A DNA stretch of 64,000 bases, taken from positions 2,307,501 to 2,371,500 of the forward strand of contig CM062200.1 of assembly GCA_031216445.1 (NCBI GenBank), given 5' to 3'. A model generated the notes under the pieces. It ran no database searches. It saw only the letters and a list, made by a program, of their open reading frames with translations, and was not told the DNA's origin. This document shows positions 1 through 10,790 of the stretch, piece after piece. The position numbers and the translations under genes were made by a program. The stretch's first letter is position 1, and every line of letters begins with the position of its first letter. Source of the stretch: Lateolabrax maculatus (lineage: Eukaryota > Chordata > Actinopteri > Acropomatiformes > Lateolabracidae).

Positions 1-266
1 ACACACACACAGGAATCCCAACACATCCCAACTACTGAATAGTTGCTGCCCACACACACCTACAGCTCACAATAACAAATCCACACCTACACACCCACCA
101 ATCCAACACACACAGACCCCCCCCCGAGTCTCGAGATAACGCTCTATTGGTGACAGATAACTGACCTGATTAAACTGCACCGCTGGAACAGATCCAGTCA
201 CTTTTTCGGGGACTGAACCCGGGTTCTGAGAAAGTGTCTTGTCTTCTCTTGTGTCTCTCTTTGCAG

Positions 267-398
267 AGAATAAAAGACACGAGTCAAGAGTTAAAACGGA
301 TCCTGGGATCAGCAGGACTGCATTTACTCAATAAATTCTGTTTGCATCTGATGTCTCCTGTTATTAAGACTCCAATAATTTGGAAGAAGCATTTTTGA
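267..398 (+). CDS. Possible terminal coding exon of an unidentified plus-strand gene (weak)
   Basis: A pyrimidine-rich tract ending in TTTGCAG precedes position 267. From there a 43-codon frame without a methionine runs to TGA at 396-398, beginning RIKDTSQELKR and ending WKKHF. A second frame from 269 is also open for about 22 codons, so the true phase is unknown. An AATAAA at about 791-796 could serve as polyadenylation signal. Upstream exons would lie left of the window. I recognise no family, and a chance acceptor is quite possible. Confidence 0.22.
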   Translation, partial: RIKDTSQELKRILGSAGLHLLNKFCLHLMSPVIKTPIIWKKHF

Positions 399-1332
399 CG
401 AATTGTTTGAGAGAAAACCGGACCGGTCCGAGTTTGGTGTTTTTGAACCGACAGTTTACGTCTCCTTATTTTCATATTATGTCATTTTTCTCATAATGTT
501 ACAACTTAATTCTTAAAATCACAGATTTGTGCTCCTGTTACATTTTGTCCTTTGGTATGTGTAAAATTCAGATTTAGATTTTATGTAATTAAAACATAAC
601 ACACCTGCTGATTTGGACTAAATGAATCACAAATGTGTGCAAACCTTTCTTTGGTCCGTTGAAATGAGACTTGCTGCAGTTTTAATTAGATTCCCATTTC
701 AAAGGACCATCTGTTGTAACAACTTAAGAGTTAATTTGCACAGAAAATGTCTGATACTGTTTTGCCAGATGTTAGTTTGTTGAAAAGAGAATAAAATTAC
801 TTTTTTGCTTCAAGTGAAAAGGCAGCAGAGGCTGGAGAACTGAAGTTATTTTTAGGTTTCGGACGAACAGATGCAGAAGAGTACCGGCTTCTTCTCAGAG
901 ACCCAGACAGGAAGAAACCAGTGCTTCTGATCTGAGAGACACTTTTTAAACCCCAGCGGACGTTCTTCTCCTCTTTCAGGGAGTTTAGAGTTTATAAATT
1001 GTGGCAGGAAAATAAGAGTGTTTTCCTCTGCTCGTGACCTTTGCTCCCTGCAGATCTTTAATCGATCGAGGATGAAAAAAAAACAATAAAAGACAGAAAG
1101 CCTCTGAGTTTTTCTCCTGAGAGTTGCTCTCATGTGGCCAATTACCCCGATTCATCCCGACACAGTCGGAGTCTTTACTTCATCAGTCGATATTTTCTCC
1201 AGCTGCTCACATCTAGTGTAGAATAATAACGTTATTAAAGAGGGAACTGAACTGTAAAAGTACCTTGAATTGATTAACATCTATCAGTAATTTATTACAA
1301 ATGTATTTTTTTGTCTGTATACTTTTTCTTAA

Positions 1333-1500
1333 AGGTTTCAGCTTCTCAAATGTTTTTATGTTGTTTGTCATTTATTATAGTTTAGTTAATGATCACTTAA
1401 ATACGTCAGCATCACATTATAACGGCCATTTTTCACTATTTTCTTTAAAACTAAAATAACCTACAGATTAATTCATGATAAATAATTGCAAACACACAGA
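1333..1500 (+). mobile_element. hAT-type non-autonomous repeat, copy 1
   Basis: Contains GGTTTCAGCTTCTCAAATG, then TTTTTCACTATTTTCT and a run of cagattaattcatgataa-like sequence. These blocks recur in order in four other places in the window and match a dispersed fish repeat I recall. Confidence 0.6.
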
Positions 1501-1515
1501 CTTTGTTCATCTTTT

Positions 1516-1521
1516 TTTATT
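1516..1521 (-). promoter_or_regulatory. Candidate polyadenylation signal for the glycine-rich protein gene
   Basis: AATAAA on the minus strand, about 235 bases past the stop codon at 1757. It is the first canonical hexamer I found after the stop. Confidence 0.4.
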
Positions 1522-1756
1522 TGGATTTGGAACCTGCTCTTTGAGCAGCTGTGAATTATTTACCACAAATTGCAGTTAAGCAGGCATTCATTAAAGGAAG
1601 ACAGCAAATATTACATACTATTATATATTATAGAGACATAGTGGCCATATATAATAATTATATATATAATTAAATATAATTCCTCTATATAATTCTCTGT
1701 TTTAATGCAGTTCCAAAGGTATCTGGAGTTTTGTCCAGGTCTTGTTTTTCCAGTTC

Positions 1757-2719
1757 TCAGTTTGTCCTCAGTGAAACCAGAAGTTTGTCCACTTCTGCTC
1801 TGGTCGTCTCCAGTTCCTCAGTGACTGTCTTGCATTGTCTCGCCGCTTCTTCAACACTGGAAACGAACTGAGGCAGGTCTGTGGCGCTCTGAGAGGCACT
1901 GATGCTTTTCTCCATCGTGGTCACAGAAGCCAGAGTCTTGGCGGTTTGACTCGCTACGCTGTGCACGACGACGCTGGACGCCATGTTGTCGCTGATGGTT
2001 TTGATTGTTTTCAGCTCTTCCACCAGCGGTTTGATCGCTTCACAGAAATCTCCAGCTTTTTGAATCACATTTTCCTTCTTTGAATTCTTCTGTTCTTTTG
2101 GTTCTTTGTTCCTAACTAAAAAATAACAAACCATGCTTCTGACTAAACTACCTGCGAACCTCGTGGAGTACAAGGCGCCAAAAGCACCGCCAAACCCACC
2201 GCCTGCTACACCGACCGTCCCGCCAAAAACACCACCGGTCGCACCACCAGTCACAAAGCCGATGGTGAACCACGCCACTTCGCTGACGACTCGGGGAACT
2301 GGACTACCCATCACTTCAGCTGCAGCGCCGACCGTACTGCCGACAGCGCCGCCGAACACTCCCCCGACCGCTCCACCAAATACGCTGCCTACAAAGCCGA
2401 CAGTTGCGCCGACTGCGTTAATGTCGCCACATAACCTGGCGTAAGTTGCTGCGGCAACTGCCCCAAACGCCCCCCACAGTCCGCCAGCAACGGCCCCACA
2501 AGCTGCACCAAGGCCGCCTCCGAACATGGCGAACAGAGTTTGGAGTATCTGATTCTCGTCCTTGTTCGTTTCATCGAGTCCAGCAGCCGTAAGCGCGAAG
2601 GTCTGTGAAGTTCTCTGAAGACGAACTCTACGTTGACTGTAGAGTCGCACGAAAGACGTCAAACTTGTTATGAGTTCGTCACTTCGGTCGATTGAAACAA
2701 AATCAATTGAATTTTCCAT
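1757..2719 (-). CDS. Glycine-rich (glycine-zipper-like) hydrophobic protein, 320 aa, family not recognised
   Basis: A single coding exon encodes 320 residues. The chosen start is the first ATG after the predicted splice acceptor and lies in a good Kozak context (AAAATGG, A at -3 and G at +4). An in-frame TTG 16 codons upstream was not used. Residues 1-60 are polar with an Arg-rich stretch (about 30-36). Residues 62-186 are strikingly rich in Gly, Ala and Val with recurring GGVFGG and GxxxG spacing, typical of membrane-inserting or pore-like glycine zippers. Residues 192-202 are hydrophobic. Residues 203-320 are charged, probably helical, with Lys-rich 203-215 and Glu-rich 285-316 parts. No signal peptide or catalytic motif is visible. 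The layout (helices around a Gly-rich membrane core) loosely recalls apolipoprotein-L or ISG12-type proteins, but I see no sequence signature proving either. The promoter context suggests innate-immune regulation (inference). Confidence 0.72.
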   Translation of the reverse strand: MENSIDFVSIDRSDELITSLTSFVRLYSQRRVRLQRTSQTFALTAAGLDETNKDENQILQTLFAMFGGGLGAACGAVAGGLWGAFGAVAAATYARLCGDINAVGATVGFVGSVFGGAVGGVFGGAVGSTVGAAAEVMGSPVPRVVSEVAWFTIGFVTGGATGGVFGGTVGVAGGGFGGAFGALYSTRFAGSLVRSMVCYFLVRNKEPKEQKNSKKENVIQKAGDFCEAIKPLVEELKTIKTISDNMASSVVVHSVASQTAKTLASVTTMEKSISASQSATDLPQFVSSVEEAARQCKTVTEELETTRAEVDKLLVSLRTN

Positions 2720-2866
2720 TTTCTTTTGTGTTTTTCTTTCAGAATAATTTGCCCGATGCTGAGGCAAAGTCGTCTACTTGATGAAAGTTGAGTGTTCAGG
2801 ACGTAGTTTAAGATCCGTAAATCGAACGATCGACAAAACCAGGAGTGTTCGTCGTTGAGGTTCTCT
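2720..2866 (-). other. 5' UTR part of exon 2 of the glycine-rich protein gene
   Basis: On the minus strand the sequence TTCTGTTTTTCAG ends at 2867 and gives a good splice acceptor, so exon 2 would start at 2866. No ATG occurs between there and the chosen start at 2719, which supports that start. The whole ORF is therefore in exon 2 and exon 1 is non-coding. Confidence 0.5.
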
Positions 2867-4207
2867 CTGAAAAACAGAAGAGCATTTAAAATCCAACACC
2901 CCTTATGTAAAATATTTGCCAAAAATGTAAATAAATGCAAACTGTCTGCTGTTTGGTGCCGAGCAGGTCGTGTAAAGTCGGGTTAGTTTTTCAGTAAAGT
3001 TTTTAAAATGATTTTGTTTGTTACTTTTAGTTCTTGCATTTACTCGTGTCACGAATTTACAATTAATCACAGGTTTAATATTTTAGTTTCCATTTCATGA
3101 TCACTTTATTTTAAATGTGTGAGCAGTAAATTCAATTTTAAACTTCAATTAAGTTATTTTCACAGAGCGAATGTTACATGTTGAATGAAAGTATAAATCT
3201 AAAAAGTTTTTTTAAATCAATTTTGCAAATCCATTTTAAAGAAAGAAAATATTAACTGTCAAAGTTAATAATAGTTGTTTGTATATTATTTGATATATAC
3301 TGTTTTTTAATGCATTGTCTACATGCAAATTTTATTGATCAATTTATTCATGCATTTTAATTGAATCCTGTAAAATATTGTGATGGCACACTTGAGACTC
3401 CATACAGATTATGTCACTGTTTACATGTTACATTGTTCCTGTTGCTTTTCCAGTTTGGGAAGGTTGTAAACTAAAGTCATCGGATGCAGTAAACATTTCT
3501 ACCGCTCCCTAAACGAGTTTTCACATACCAAGAACAAAATGAAAAATTTAAAAAATGTGACAGGGATGCAGGAAGTCAGCCAGAGTCGGGGATGCTGAGA
3601 GAAACTTTCATGGTTTTTGAATGAATTTGAATGGCAAAGATTATTTTCATCTAATAGTTATAAACAGTAATTGACCCGTGATCAGGTTATCATAGTTTAG
3701 AATAATGCAGCGCAGTGAGGATGCAGCCGTTCATCCACAGCTGTAACCAAATCTCACTTTTTGTTGTACTGTTGGCCTTTATGTGTCACTTTACAGCAGC
3801 AATAACTGTAGCTTCCTCGTGTACTCTCATCTGTAGCTGTCTACATTAAACTCTTCAGGTCTGTTTAATGAGTGACCATGTCCCCTAATGGCCCCTAATG
3901 TCCCCCACTGTCTAAAACGCCTCAATGTGTTTGTGTGTGATAGAAAAGCTCTGACCGGTATTGCTTTACCTTAATTGGGTTTAATTAGGTTGTTTCCATA
4001 TTATAACACATATTATACCCTTTCCCACCATAAATACTAGTACATACAAGTTTTAAGTGATTTATTGAAGTTTAACTGATGGGTTTTTATTACACCTGAT
4101 TTAATGGGGTGTTGAGGGGGCTGCAGAACCCCCTAAAATTAGGAATTATAAAAACCTACTACTTCCCACATCCATAAGAGAACCAAGAGTGTTTTATCTG
4201 TACTTAC
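2867..4207 (-). other. Predicted intron 1 of the glycine-rich protein gene
   Basis: AT-rich sequence bounded by GTAAGT (4207-4202) and TTTTTCAG (to 2867) on the minus strand. I see no coding signal or clear repeat inside it. Confidence 0.4.
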
Positions 4208-4262
4208 AGTCTGTCGGCTGTTCCACTTCCTTGAATGAAACACCAACCACCTTGGTCTCAGT
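4208..4262 (-). other. Candidate non-coding exon 1 of the glycine-rich protein gene
   Basis: On the minus strand GACAGACT is followed at 4207 by a perfect donor GTAAGT. Joined to the acceptor at 2867 it gives a 1.34 kb intron. The 5' end of the exon (transcription start) is not determined; 4262 is only a nominal boundary. Non-coding exons cannot be verified by frame, so this rests on the splice consensus and on the promoter-like sequence just upstream. Confidence 0.4.
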
Positions 4263-4364
4263 TTCTCCAGATAGATGGTAGATTCACACAGACGTATAGG
4301 CGAAGTATCATCTGAACAGGCTGATGCGTTCGAAGGAGAAAGAAGTGGAGGCGTGAGAGCAGGA

Positions 4365-4401
4365 GGGCGGAGCTGTTACCGTAACACCAACTTTCACTTC
4401 C
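4365..4401 (-). promoter_or_regulatory. Probable proximal promoter with ETS/IRF composite (ISRE-like) site and GC box
   Basis: On the minus strand positions 4401-4392 read GGAAGTGAAA, an exact GGAANNGAAA ETS-IRF composite element, continuing as GTT to give an ISRE-like GAAGTGAAAGT. A GC box (GGGCGG on the plus strand, 4365-4370) lies next to it. Both sit roughly 100-200 bp upstream of the predicted exon 1 donor. Function is inferred from motif and position only. Confidence 0.4.
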
Positions 4402-4562
4402 AGGTGCCTCGAGAGGAAAAAACAGGACGTATCAAACAACTGTACAACTGCTCAGTTTGCATTATTATCACAACAGATAAATGAACACTTTTGTGAACAT
4501 ATTTTGTCCAGCCCACTTACAACAACGAGGGGATAAATAACAGAAACTCCTCAATGAAAAGT

Positions 4563-4650
4563 GAACTTTATAACCTTCAGGAAGGAGGATTTATTGCAGG
4601 ACTGTTGTCTTAGACTGCTTTAGTTCAATGTTTATGTGTACCTGGTTACC
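4563..4650 (+). mobile_element. End fragment of a GTACACC-type repeat
   Basis: Shares GGAGGATTTATTGCAGGACT and a TTAGACTG-TTAGTT block with 25935-26005, and ends in a degraded form of the GGTGTACCTAATAAACTG terminus I recall for a dispersed fish element. Confidence 0.55.
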
Positions 4651-5639
4651 GAGTGTATCTTGTCATATCTCCCACCAACATTATTATTAAAACTAACTTT
4701 CTTCAGTTTAGGGTTATGGGAAACAGATGACTCAGCAGATATACATGTCATGTGATATAAACCACACGCACCTCAGATTTAAGAAGAGAAAGTAACTGAC
4801 ACTTGCAGATAACATGGGCACACACTTTAAAAAAGACTTGTGTGTCATTGTGTGCATTGCATTCTGTATTCATCCAGCAAGAGAAAGTTAAAATAAAATG
4901 AATAAAATAAGGAGGAGAGTGAATATTGGTATTGATTAATGCATCTTTAAAGCTGGTTAAACAAACTGCTGAAATAAATGTAGATGAGCCAGAGGGCCCG
5001 TCCTGGCAGAGGAGATGATGAAGGTCAAACTGAAGTCCAGTTTGCATAATAACTCGGACTCTCAGGCCTCTGAAGAGCCGATCCAGTCAGGGATCACTTT
5101 TAGCCTCCGGCTTATCTTCCCAAAGGTAAACGAAAGGGCACTTTAACACTCATTAGTGTCCAGTGCCACAGTGATCCAAGCCTCTGATTATTAGTAAGGT
5201 GCTGAGGTCTGGTTGTACTACACTCACTGTGGCAACACTCTGATCACAGGCCATCCATCAACATTATTTACATTTTACTTATATTACATGTTATTACTAC
5301 AAACCTTTGCACTGGTGGACCCGGAGGGGCCCTTAGATGGCCCTACGGCACAATGATAAATACACTCAGTGACCCAGTGTGCAAAAAAAACACGATAAGG
5401 TGCTCTCTAGGATGCCTTTCCAGTGGAGAGAACAGGATGCCATATAAGCTGCCCTACGTGCTAGGAAATGAGTTCTAAATGGTTGAAAAGTTAAAAGTTC
5501 CTTGTGTGTTTTTATTAGGGAGGTGCAGTAGTTTTTAATCTGAGTCACATAATGATCAAAGTCACTGGCTTCAGCACACAACTCTCCCTGAAACCACAAC
5601 TTCTTGTTCTCACATTTCTGTGTGTAAACACATTAAAGC

Positions 5640-5775
5640 AAATGAAAGAAAAGGTGTCAGTTATTGAGCTTTAGAGGTGCAGGTCGGTGTATTTTTCTAT
5701 CTTATCATGTAACTCTCGAAAAGAAAGCAAATAAGTGTATTTCCTAGAACATCAAACTATTCCTTTAAACAGGGC
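5640..5775 (+). mobile_element. AAAGGAATAGTT-family repeat, right end
   Basis: Contains GAAAAGAAAGCAAATAAGTG, then TATTTCC and ends AACTATTCCTTTAA, the inverse of the left terminus seen at 58.25 kb. Confidence 0.6.
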
Positions 5776-6847
5776 TTGGTCTGCACTTTCACTTTTAGTG
5801 GGGAGACAATTGTTTGACAATTTCCCTTTTTAAACACATTTTTAACAAATGTTTACAGCAACATCATCACATCATTTCCATACGTGCCAAACCCTCCAGT
5901 GAGCCCTGGTGTCCTGTATGGAAGCATCTGCATTTGTTGTTTCTGGACTCATTTATTTAGGTTTTTTCTTTTAATTTGTCTCCGCCTGTCGACTTCCACA
6001 TTATGCTTCAAAAACCAAAACCTACATTTACTTGTGTCTAATCACTACCTTATCTTTCTCCTGCTCCTCTCTGCTAATGCAGCATCTCAGCTTCTCCTCG
6101 GGAACCATTAAACTTTTATCCAGTCTAAGTGAACGCCGTCCGACCTCATCACAGCACAGCTCAAATCTAATTGAGCACATATTTGGTTAGTTTTAGGCGT
6201 TGCTAAGTTTAAACTAATCTGTGACATTTATTTGTCCGCGGGGAGGGCTTCCAAGTCGACATGATTAAAACCGTTGCACAGTATATAAATGATGATGCCT
6301 TCATGATTTATTAAGGATGGTTACAAAGCTGCATTCTCAAGTGTCAAAGCCAGCGGCTGAAAGATTCTTTCATTTCGACTGCCAATTATAACCTCATACA
6401 TGCTTTCATGTGGAGGACAATTCATTCAACAAAACAACAACTCGTATAAAAAGGGATTTGTTCTTTAGTGGCTCGTATGAGGGTTTTTAAGAGAACTTGT
6501 TGCATTCACCAATGTTCAAATTCAGTCTTAATCTGAATGAATTTAACTGTTACTTAAATAAATACTTAAAATCACCTAAAATAAAAATGTGAAGCACTGT
6601 CGAGACTGTTTGCTATTGGTCACCGGCACCAATTCACAGGTCGAAGTTCACCGAAGTTGAAATCCACTGATGACGGCAATTCCAGTGAAATGACTTGATT
6701 TTGCTGCAAGATTACACCGTTTTAAAACGCTGGTGTGAGCAGGTCTTCATAAAAACAACTGATCAAATACCACAAACAGCTGTCTGAAAAAGAAAGAAAA
6801 AAAAATCAATCGTTTGTTGTTCTTCAAGCGAAAATTCCCAAAGAAAT

Positions 6848-7046
6848 GTGATAGTTTCAGCCCCTCAAATGGGAGAATTCACTACTTTTCTTGGTCTTAC
6901 ATTAAATAAAACTTAATATTTTGGACTGGTGGACAAAGACAAATCATTTGATGGTGTTATATATTATTACAGGCATTTATACCAAACAACTAATCAATTA
7001 ATCAAGAAAAATCTGCAGATTAATTGAGAAATACTTACTTGCAGCC
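6848..7046 (+). mobile_element. hAT-type non-autonomous repeat, copy 2
   Basis: Begins GTTTCAGCCCCTCAAATG, has TTTTGGACTGGTGGACAAAG in the middle and ends GCAGATTAATTGAG then CTTGCAGCCCTAC, the typical end of this family. Confidence 0.65.
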
Positions 7047-10000
7047 CTACAACAAAATCATTTCAGGCCATTCACAGATTCACACTTAACAACCATCATG
7101 TATAAGAGGGTCACCTTTATTGTCACAAAAACACAACAGGAACGTACAAAAGCAGCAACCTTTTGTTTGGTTGATTTTTCTCACACGAAGCGGCAACTTT
7201 TACTTTCCATACACAAAGTTGCGTGGTGTTTTGCACTGTTAAGTTGGTCTTTAGTTATACTGACTTTGTAGTAGATTATCATTCTTCTTCACGATTCACG
7301 AACAACACTTACCCCACACAGCAAGCATCACTCTCAGACTGGAGGAACAGTATTTAGTTGATATACAATATCATTCAAATATCTTTCTCAATAGTTCTAA
7401 TAATTTTTTTCTTTATTCAGACAGTAAAAGGGGCTTTACCGACCCATTTTGAACATAATACAAAAATCTATGTTACTGTACAATTTTAGTTTACTCTATC
7501 ATACACTCACAAGTATACACAGAATTATTGACAAGAAAATGAGACCTCTGTTGACCCAGCGTGCAGATTTTCCAGGAATGTATACAGTATGCATGCCATT
7601 TTGGATTATTATTTTTTTCCCGTCTAAAAAAATTTCCACATAAAATCAATTCTGTAATATATTATTTGGGTTTATATACATTTTTGAACATCCACAAATG
7701 GTTTGAACAATCACACATTCATCAATAAACCATCAATAGAGTTTAAACTGTAGTCTGTGTACTGTTTACATACACTGTTGGTTATAATAGAGGAAAACAG
7801 CTACAAAATGGGGCGTCCTATCGGTGAGGTGATCGTTTTAGAGGAAGGAGGATATGTGCTTTTTTTATAAATGTGGTGGTACTATATACTGTGTTCAGTC
7901 CATCACAACCACCCGGAGTACCTCCCACTCTCCCACTGCCGACTGGTCTCCTACAACAAAGTGTGGTCATGGTTTGTTCTATGGTTAGCAGAAAAAAATA
8001 AAAAAATCTTCAACACAGAAAAATAATAATTTACAGAATAAATGTGTTACATGCTTATGAATCCTTTTCAAGTATAAAAATACAAAAAAAGCTTGATTAT
8101 ATAAAACATAGATGATACTTTTCTTTTTTACATGTTAATAAAGCGATTTCTTCAAAACAAAAACTAAAATGGTCATTTAATATACATACAATATATCTGT
8201 GAAGTGATTTAGGTTATACTTTAACTGTTTATCTTCTTCTATCTTTTAATGCAGTTTCTGAGACTACCAATACATTCCATAATGTATTAACTATGTACTC
8301 ACACATCCGTTTGTAATTAAATTTCTGCCGGTGGTATAAATACACACTCGTGGTGTGAGATTAATTCTTCCATCCAGCTAAATGTCAAGCAGCACAGAGC
8401 CTGTGTGCAGGATTATTTAACTTTTTAGACACAGTTCAACATTTCACCCCAAACACTTTTAATCTAAACTCTTCACAGTTCTGTGGTTGCCAGTTTTAGT
8501 TTTACATCCAGGGTTTGATTTAATGTTTAAAACAAAGCAGTCTTAGAGGGGTTAAACTCTGAAAACATATGTGTTGCAAAGAATTTAAAAGGAACATTTT
8601 GGCTGTGTCCCAATTTCATACTTCATACTAACTGTGACAGTTCAATGTTTTTGATATTTTTTAAGCAAAAAAATAAATGTACGTTTGATTTAAGCACCGA
8701 AACACGTCAATCAAACTGTGACACAAATTAAAACTTAACCAAGAGAAAGTAAATTTGTTGTTTTAATTTTTTCAATTTGTTTTAAAGGGAAACTCTGCCA
8801 AATTTGCACTTTACGATCAGTTTACAGCATCAAAGTGTGGCCGACGCAGGGGACCACGGCAATAAACAGACCCAGGAAGAAAGTTGAACCCGTCAACATT
8901 TGTCACAACACGATGTAACGTCAGGAGCAGGAGTTCATTCCTGGGGGGTTTACTTTATAACATGAACAGGGTGGTTTTTTGTGCTGTTAAACTCACAAGT
9001 GTTGTGACGGTAGAAAAAATAACAAAGATGATTTGACAACTTTGGAAAGCCATAAAACCGCTGTTTCAAAGTTTTGGCCTCCAATAAACCTTTAGACTCA
9101 TAGGTGTGTTACTGTGACTGCACTTCCTGGACAGTATTTCATTGTCTCAGTGGTACCTGAAGCTTTTAAACACCTAATAAGGTCCTGAGAATGTAACCAC
9201 AAAGTCCCCAGTTGGAGTTTGGCCGGATTTCTTCAGTGCACGGCGTCCCTGATCGATCTCCTTCCTCATCTCCTGTCAGCTCTCGTCTATCAACTCTCTG
9301 ATAAATGACAACAATGAACCTGTCTCCTGCAAGTCCCCCAACTTCATGGAAGTGCAAAACTAAATCTTTGAAGTGCCTTTTAATTTTTTACATACTGATT
9401 GTTGCATAACCATTTTGCACAATGACTTCTTTGACTTATTCATTTTGTCTCTCATCCACCACAGACTTAAAACCTCTTTGAGTTGGTGTGTAGTTTGGAA
9501 CTGGGACAGAGATATTGTGTTGGATTGTTAGATATGGTGGAGGATGGATTTGCAACACAGATGTCAGAAGTGAAAACCCCCCCTCACTGCTTCACGCTGC
9601 AGGTCCAGAGCCGAAACACAACTACAGTGTGATGGAGGGAGGAGTGTCACCATTTCAACTAATTATTGGTGGGTTTTGAATCCTATTTGGCTCCCTAATG
9701 TGATAATTTGGTGACTTCTAGTTGATGGCAAAATCTCACGCCTTCAAGGTCTGAGCTAGGATCGAGTCCAAAACCAGAAAGATCCGAGTACTCGCTCCTC
9801 GCGTTATTAGTCCAGCTGAGACCTGAGAAGCAGACAGAGAATGAAGAAAGCAAAGCGAGAGAGAAGGAGGGAGGGAGAAGGGAAAGAAAGACTGGCTCAC
9901 AGACCGAAATGATGTGAGAAGAAGCAGCGAAGGGAAGCTGAGGATGATTGGCCAGAAGGATGAGCAGCGTTTCTGCTGAGGCACAAGAAGCGGCGGTCGG

Positions 10001-10593
10001 TGACAAAATCTCAGCACTGCCCCGAAAAAAGCAAGCGGAGAGGGAAGATTTAAGAGCAAAAAAGAAAAAAGCCCAAAACAAGAAACAAGAAGCAGTGAAA
10101 GGGAGGGGAAAAAGAAAAAAGACAAAAATCAAAATTTACAAACAGATAAATGTATTTCAAGTTTCTTAAATGTCACATCTGAGTGTCTGAAATGTTTCTG
10201 AGTGACTTAAGAGACACTGAAGCCGAACACCCCCCCCCCTGCTGTGCTTCCATCTCCTGATTGGCCGCCGGGGACGTCAGGTTTTGGTGCATCGGCGTGA
10301 CGTCGCTGAGCTGCTCGGCTGCCGGAGCTCTGGGACTGAAAAATCTGTCCTTCGTCGGCTCTCCTTCCTCTCTGAGTGACGCAGGGAGGAAGGAAACGAT
10401 GGAGGGAGGTGACGGAGGGATGGAATATATGTCGGGAGAGAGGAGGGAGCGGGGCGATGAGGAGAGGAAACAAGGAGAGGAGATAAGGAAAGATGAGTAG
10501 ACGTAAAAATAGGAAAAAGAGGAGATGAGATGAGGAGATGTAGAGAGGAAACAACGGGAGGTAAGAGAAAAAGGAAAGGAGACATGAGAGGAG

Positions 10594-10790
10594 TTGGAGG
10601 AAGAGCAGGTGGGGAGGAGGAGAGGAGGAGGAGGTGAGGAGAGGAAGAGGAGGCGAGGAGGAGGAGGAGGCGAGGAGGGAAGGAGAGTAGGAGGCGAGGA
10701 GGAGAGGAGGAGGAGAGTAGGAAGCGAGGAGGAGAGGAGGAGGAGAGTAGGAGGCGAGGAGGAGAGGAGGAGGAGGCGAGGAGGAGTGTG
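10594..10790 (+). repeat. Purine-only GGA minisatellite with a 30-bp unit
   Basis: Three 30-bp units (10681-10710, 10711-10740, 10741-10770) differ by only one base; flanking GGA-rich sequence extends the purine tract. The period is a multiple of three, so a spurious long plus-strand frame arises. Confidence 0.85.

Noticed and set aside
2133..2444. 103-residue proline-rich plus-strand frame
   Set aside because: It is the exact antisense of the glycine-rich core; Gly codons read backward as Pro. No independent signal.
2765..2767. Upstream TTG as start of the glycine-rich protein
   Set aside because: Non-ATG; the ATG at 2719 is the first in the exon and has a strong Kozak context.
9948..10169. 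Lys-rich 73-residue plus-strand frame
   Set aside because: Low-complexity A-rich DNA; no family features and it lies in a purine-rich tract.
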